From NCBI GenBank assembly GCA_944380695.1, contig CALWII010000047.1, positions 1-19,293 of the forward strand: a DNA stretch of 19,293 nt. Direction: 5' to 3'. The notes beneath the pieces were generated by a model. That model saw only the letters and a list, made by a program, of their open reading frames with translations, had not been told where the DNA came from and did not search any database. This document shows positions 14,962 to 19,293 of the stretch, in pieces. This DNA is from an uncultured Clostridia bacterium. Lineage in GTDB: Bacteria; Bacillota; Clostridia; Christensenellales; UBA1242. The first letter of the stretch is position 1, and every line of letters starts with the position of its first letter. Both the position numbers and the translations under genes were made by a program.

Positions 14962-16043
14962 AAACTATTTCATCGCGTCAAGCAGGAATTATTTTATGCG
15001 TTATGCTTCTTGCAAACAAAATATTGTTGCTACCTTCGGTGTTGTATGAATACGCAAAAGCCGACAGCGTTTTTATTTTGGTTCTTTTATTATTAGCCGA
15101 AATTGGAATGGTTTTTGTTTTCTTTCAACTAAAAAGAAAATACCCTAATGCTAGTTTTTATTCTATTATTCAAACGCAAATGGGGGTGGTTTTTGCCAAA
15201 ATTCTTTATTTTTTTATTTTTCTTTATATTTTATATAAAATCTTGCTAGTATATAATGTTTGTTATATGTATTTTAGGGTACAAGTTTACCTAGATGCAA
15301 GTTTTTATATTTTTGTTTTTGTATTTTTGATTGTATGCAACTCGACAGTTTTAAGAGGGTTGCGACCACTCGCGAGGTGTATGGAATTTTTCTTTTATTT
15401 TCTTACTGCTTGTTTTATATTTTGTTTGATGATTTCTATTGCAAATTTTAACAAATTCCCACTTTTTTTTGATACTAATGTCATTAAATTTTTTGAAGGC
15501 GGGTTTAAGCATCTGTTTTGTTTTGGTGATACATTGATATTATTTTTGATTATGGAAAAAATAAAGCTGGACAAAAAAGGGGAAAAACAAATATCAAAGT
15601 ATGCGATTGCGATTAGCATTTTAATTGTTGCGCTTTATGTTTTATTTTATGGTATCTTTAATCATATTTCCTTTGTACACAAAAATGCAATTTCTGATAT
15701 AATAACTTTTTCTTATAGATTTACAGATATTGGACGACTCGATATGGTCGCAATAGTTTTTGTTATGTTTCTTTCTTTGTTTCAAATATCAGTTGCTTTG
15801 TATATTTTTTGTGATATCTTTAAAAAGATTTTTAATGCACCAAAAGATATTTATGGATTAGTTTCTTTCGACCTTATTTTTATCGGGATAGTGATTACTG
15901 CAAGTTTGGATTATGCAAAGACTATCGCTATTGGGACTGTTATTGTGCCATATTTTGCCATTTTTTTACAATATATGCTTCCTATAATATGTCTAATATT
16001 AAGCGGTTTAAGAAGGAGAGAGTATAATGAAAAAAATAGCTGA
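14958..16043 (+). CDS. Spore germination receptor subunit B (GerB family permease)
   Basis: The B subunit belongs to the amino acid/polyamine/organocation transporter fold and is thought to bind the germinant. The 361-residue protein is almost wholly hydrophobic, with about ten membrane helices. It opens with ISSRQAGIILCVMLLANKILLLPS, the typical start of this family. Charged loops such as MEKIKLDKKGEKQISKY separate the helices. Length is typical (about 360). It overlaps gerA by four bases and gerC by 17 bases, so translation is coupled. GAGG lies five bases before its ATG. Confidence 0.9.
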   Translation: MKTISSRQAGIILCVMLLANKILLLPSVLYEYAKADSVFILVLLLLAEIGMVFVFFQLKRKYPNASFYSIIQTQMGVVFAKILYFFIFLYILYKILLVYNVCYMYFRVQVYLDASFYIFVFVFLIVCNSTVLRGLRPLARCMEFFFYFLTACFIFCLMISIANFNKFPLFFDTNVIKFFEGGFKHLFCFGDTLILFLIMEKIKLDKKGEKQISKYAIAISILIVALYVLFYGIFNHISFVHKNAISDIITFSYRFTDIGRLDMVAIVFVMFLSLFQISVALYIFCDIFKKIFNAPKDIYGLVSFDLIFIGIVITASLDYAKTIAIGTVIVPYFAIFLQYMLPIICLILSGLRRREYNEKNS

Positions 16044-17388
16044 TGCATTAAAAAGCACACCCATTTTGCTCGCACTTGTATTTATCGCCGTATGTTTTTT
16101 TCCTTCGGCCATAATAGCACCCTCTGAAAGTTCTGTAAACGCAATCGTAACCGCCGTTGGTTTGGACAAAAACGACCAAGACTATGAAGTCACTTTGATG
16201 ACATTCTTGTCCCGCCCAAATCAAAGTTATTCAGAGCAATATGAAATAATTTCTTGTTCTGCACCTTCAATAAGTGAAGCTTTTACTAATGCAAGTTTAC
16301 AAATAGGCAAAAATATTTCCTTGTTTCACACGCATACTGCTGTTGTAAGCGAAAAGTTACTTGAAGAAGAAGATATAGCTTCATCGCTTGATTATTTAGC
16401 GCGTGTTGCATCTATACCGCAGAGTTGTATTTTAATTTCGACTAATGTAACTAGCAAACAATTTTTAGAATTTGTGCAGGAATTGGATAAAGAATCCGAT
16501 ATTAATTTGGAAGAATTGTTGTTTTATACCTCTAATTATGTTCTGTGGAAGTATACCACGATAAGCTCTTTTTATGAGGGCTATTATTCACCCGTTAAAT
16601 GCTCTTTGCTGGGGCACTTGACAATATCTCAAGGAGATGTTGATGGTATACCTATCAAGAATACAGAAAATGTTGTTGGATTAGGTGATAATAAAGACGA
16701 AAAAAAGGGAAACAGTTCAAGTGAAAGTGAGTCTCAAGAGCAAAGTGGTCAAAATGATAGCGTAAAAAACGGAAGTAGTCAGCCGTCAGTAAGTGATGAA
16801 ACACAAAATAATGATGAAAATAATTCAAATAATATGAAACAGCTACAGATTATAAACGATGGAAGTTGTATTCTCATAAAAAACGGCAAGTACCAAGTTG
16901 AATTAACAAAAGAGCAACTGCAAGGACTTAACTGGCTTAACAATTCTACATCCGGTTCTGTAGTCACGCTTGATAATGTGAGCGATGATAGTTTTAACAA
17001 TGCGAAATTAATTTATAAAGTGCAAAGAAAACAAATTTTAGACCGATTTGAATTTCAAAATGGAGTGCCTGTTTATACAGCCAATGTCAAATTATATCTG
17101 ACATTAATGGAGGTGAATGGGACAAAAGAAGAGATATTAAAAAGCAAGGAGCCTATCTATATCAGTGAAACAGTAAGACAACTAATTGAGAAACAGGTAA
17201 AAAGTGAAATAATGAATTCAGTTGAGATTTCAAAAACAAACAACTGTGATACACTTGATATGTTCGAAAGATTTTACGATAAGAAAAGAACAGAAACACG
17301 AAAGCTTATGGAAACAGAAAATATTCAACCGGAAGATTTTTTCAAAAATGTCGTTTTTAAAGTCATAGTTTCTATATTTCCTGTTTAA
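16027..17388 (+). CDS. Spore germination receptor subunit C (Ger(x)C family)
   Basis: The C subunit is normally a lipoprotein on the outer face of the spore inner membrane. The 453-residue protein has an N-terminal hydrophobic segment (about 12-32), a first domain with INAIVTAVGLDK-like start and EAFTNASLQIGKNISLFHTHTAVVSEKLLEE, and a C-terminal domain (about 330-453) ending KVIVSIFPV. Two features are odd. The expected lipobox Cys (C23) has Val at -1 and Phe-Phe after it instead of the usual GCW(D/N). A Ser/Asn/Gln/Glu-rich low-complexity insert (about 221-268) splits the domains and makes the protein longer than usual (about 370-400). Position after A and B supports the call. The start has AGAAGGAG upstream. 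Confidence 0.85.
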   Translation: MKKIADALKSTPILLALVFIAVCFFPSAIIAPSESSVNAIVTAVGLDKNDQDYEVTLMTFLSRPNQSYSEQYEIISCSAPSISEAFTNASLQIGKNISLFHTHTAVVSEKLLEEEDIASSLDYLARVASIPQSCILISTNVTSKQFLEFVQELDKESDINLEELLFYTSNYVLWKYTTISSFYEGYYSPVKCSLLGHLTISQGDVDGIPIKNTENVVGLGDNKDEKKGNSSSESESQEQSGQNDSVKNGSSQPSVSDETQNNDENNSNNMKQLQIINDGSCILIKNGKYQVELTKEQLQGLNWLNNSTSGSVVTLDNVSDDSFNNAKLIYKVQRKQILDRFEFQNGVPVYTANVKLYLTLMEVNGTKEEILKSKEPIYISETVRQLIEKQVKSEIMNSVEISKTNNCDTLDMFERFYDKKRTETRKLMETENIQPEDFFKNVVFKVIVSIFPV

Positions 17389-17552
17389 TAATAGTTTAGA
17401 CTGTAAATTAGTTGGAAAAAAAATGTTAATGTGTTAAACTTATTTTCAGCAGATATTTGTCTGATAAAAAAATTATTTGTGTTTCACACAAGTAGCACAT
17501 AATTCTGTTTTAGAATAGTAATTATCATTGCAATTATAAAATATTTTATGTG

Positions 17553-17561
17553 TGATTTAAT
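17553..17561 (+). promoter_or_regulatory. Possible extended -10 promoter of ftsH
   Basis: TGATTTAAT (TGA 17553-17555, TTTAAT 17556-17561) lies ten bases before GGAGG. No convincing -35 is found at the right distance, so this is tentative. The gap from gerC (17389-17552) also holds small hairpins, such as TTGTGT/ACACAA around 17480-17495, and no clear terminator. Confidence 0.3.
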
Positions 17562-17581
17562 TTCTGTATTGGAGGTAAACT

Positions 17582-19293
17582 TTGGAAGAGAAAAAAGGAG
17601 GATTTAAACTATCTTATTTGGTTTTGATTCTTGTCGTTGTGCTTTTATTGTGTTTTTTGTTTGTCGACACATCAAATCCTGGGAAAAGAATTGAATTAAG
17701 TGAGGTGGATTCCTTTATTACCGGAACTTATAATGATGAGTCATCGGGTGAAAAAAAATTACAGCTCGCACAGCTTTATTACTACGATGGTACAGGGTAT
17801 ATTTTGGTTGTTGACAGCAAAAATGTTAACAGTTTTCCGACAAACTCTGACTACTATTTCGAATATTCTTCTTCAAGCGATATAAACAGAATTATTGAGA
17901 AAATAGACATTCAAAACGGCAAGAATGCCGAGATAGAAGGGGCAACCATTATTACTTATGACACCAATCGGCCAAGTGAAAATTGGTTTTTAAGCTTTTT
18001 GCCAACACTTCTTATAATTGTTTTTGGATTTGTTATGGTTTGGGTTCTTTACAGAATGATGGCTAATTCTAACAAAGGCGCATTAGGTTTTGGAAAAACT
18101 CGTGCAAAGGCTTACGCTACTACAAAAGTTAGATTTTCCGATATCGCTGGTGCCGATGAAGAAAAAGCAGAACTTCAAGAAATTGTTGAGTTCTTAAAAA
18201 ATCCAAAAAAATTCACTGACCTCGGTGCAAGAATTCCAAAGGGTATTTTGCTTGTTGGTAATCCCGGAACCGGTAAAACATTGCTGGCAAGAGCTGTTGC
18301 AGGGGAAAGTAATGTTCCTTTCATTTCTATTTCTGGTTCTGATTTCGTTGAAATGTTTGTCGGGGTCGGGGCTTCTCGTGTGCGAGACTTATTTGACCAA
18401 GCCAAGAAAAATAAGCCGTGTATTGTTTTTATAGATGAAATTGATGCGGTTGGAAGACAGAGAGGTGCAGGTTTAGGCGGAGGTAATGATGAAAGGGAGC
18501 AAACCCTCAATCAGCTTCTTGTCGAAATGGATGGGTTCGAGCCTAATGAGGGAATTATTGTGCTTGCTGCAACAAACAGAAGCGATGTTCTTGATCCAGC
18601 TTTGATGCGACCAGGCAGGTTCGACAGGCAAATCTATGTTAATGTTCCTGATGTCAAAGGTAGAGAGGGCATACTTCGTATTCACGCTCGCAATAAACCG
18701 CTTGATGAATCAGTTGATTTCAAAACTCTTGCAAGATTGACAACAGGCTTTACTGGTGCTGACATTGAAAATATGCTTAACGAAGCTGCTATTTTGGCCG
18801 CTCGTGCAAATAGACCTACTATTCGTATGCAGGATATTACGGAGGGTATTAATAAAGTTCTTATGGGTCCTCAAAAGAAGAGCCGTTTGGTTACAGAAAA
18901 AGATAGAAAACTTACTGCATATCATGAGGCCGGTCACGCAATTTTAGGAAAATCTTTGGAGCATTGTGATAATGTTCAAGAAGTTTCGATAATCCCTCGT
19001 GGAATGGCTGGGGGTTATACTATGCAACGACCAGACGATGATGAAACACATTTGTTCTATTCAAAGCTAATGGACGATATAGCAATGAGTATGGGTGGAC
19101 GAATTGCCGAGGAGTTGGTCTTTAAAGATATTACAACAGGGGCATCAAGTGATATTCAACAAGCTTCAAAACTTGCCAGAAAAATGGTCTTCGATTGGGG
19201 TATGAGTAAAAAAATTGGCTTTATGTCGTTATCTTCACAACAGGAAATTTTTGTTGGAAGAGATTATCAAATGAAAAATGATTTTTCAGAAAA
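17582..19293 (+). CDS. ftsH: ATP-dependent zinc metalloprotease FtsH (3' end outside window)
   Basis: FtsH is a hexameric membrane AAA+ protease that degrades misassembled membrane proteins and short-lived regulators. Visible over 570 residues: membrane helix 1 (about 12-30), an outer domain (about 31-133), membrane helix 2 (about 134-160), the AAA module from about 180 with Walker A GNPGTGKT (226-233), Walker B IVFIDEID (281-288), the second region of homology (ATNRSDVLDPALMRPGRFDRQ), and the zinc site HEAGH (448-452) with D524 in TTGASSDIQQA as likely third ligand. The start is TTG 17582, six bases after GGAGG (17571-17575); no ATG fits. Walker A has Asn where most FtsH have Pro. The gene runs off the window before its stop. 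It lies 193 bases after gerC. Confidence 0.95.
   Translation, partial: MEEKKGGFKLSYLVLILVVVLLLCFLFVDTSNPGKRIELSEVDSFITGTYNDESSGEKKLQLAQLYYYDGTGYILVVDSKNVNSFPTNSDYYFEYSSSSDINRIIEKIDIQNGKNAEIEGATIITYDTNRPSENWFLSFLPTLLIIVFGFVMVWVLYRMMANSNKGALGFGKTRAKAYATTKVRFSDIAGADEEKAELQEIVEFLKNPKKFTDLGARIPKGILLVGNPGTGKTLLARAVAGESNVPFISISGSDFVEMFVGVGASRVRDLFDQAKKNKPCIVFIDEIDAVGRQRGAGLGGGNDEREQTLNQLLVEMDGFEPNEGIIVLAATNRSDVLDPALMRPGRFDRQIYVNVPDVKGREGILRIHARNKPLDESVDFKTLARLTTGFTGADIENMLNEAAILAARANRPTIRMQDITEGINKVLMGPQKKSRLVTEKDRKLTAYHEAGHAILGKSLEHCDNVQEVSIIPRGMAGGYTMQRPDDDETHLFYSKLMDDIAMSMGGRIAEELVFKDITTGASSDIQQASKLARKMVFDWGMSKKIGFMSLSSQQEIFVGRDYQMKNDFSE

Noticed and set aside
1..19293. CRISPR arrays, rRNA genes, ordinary tRNA genes, insertion sequence transposases
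   Set aside because: No regularly spaced repeats, rRNA or tRNA signatures, or transposase motifs were found on either strand.

Overview
The window comes from an AT-rich, endospore-forming member of the Bacillota, most likely class Clostridia. The signs are strong GGAGG-type ribosome binding sites, consensus TTGACA/TATAAT promoters often with a TGn extended -10, a clostridial SecG, an L10 leader RNA in front of rplJL, and a complete three-gene GerA-type germinant receptor operon. TGA is used as a stop and tryptophan is TGG, so the code is the standard bacterial one. The species cannot be named from the sequence.

Left part (1-5235, plus strand): an inverted-repeat element able to fold as a near-perfect cloverleaf, followed by a terminator, lies ahead of a strong promoter. 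Next come a small two-helix membrane protein, secG, rnr, smpB, ssrA (tmRNA) and a membrane-anchored acidic coiled-coil protein. This is a protein export, RNA decay and trans-translation cluster. The last codons and stop of smpB lie inside the 5' end of the mature tmRNA, and a consensus promoter overlaps the smpB start codon.

Middle part (5454-9220): rplJ-rplL on the minus strand, with a consensus promoter and an L10 leader that ends in an attenuator-type terminator. The intact leuS gene is transcribed divergently.

Right part (9221-19293): a noncoding region with nested, partly competing inverted repeats; two tandem paralogous secreted or membrane-anchored proteins of unknown function; a 306-base gene-free stretch; a small three-helix membrane protein on the minus strand; a membrane-anchored protein with a fibronectin-III-like domain, apparently from a leaderless transcript; gerA-gerB-gerC behind a good sigma-G promoter; and ftsH, started at TTG and cut off by the window end.

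Most interesting: the smpB/ssrA overlap, where RNase P maturation of tmRNA would make smpB mRNA non-stop; the inverted repeat at gerA that could silence read-through transcripts but not sigma-G transcripts; and the cloverleaf element at 20-139.
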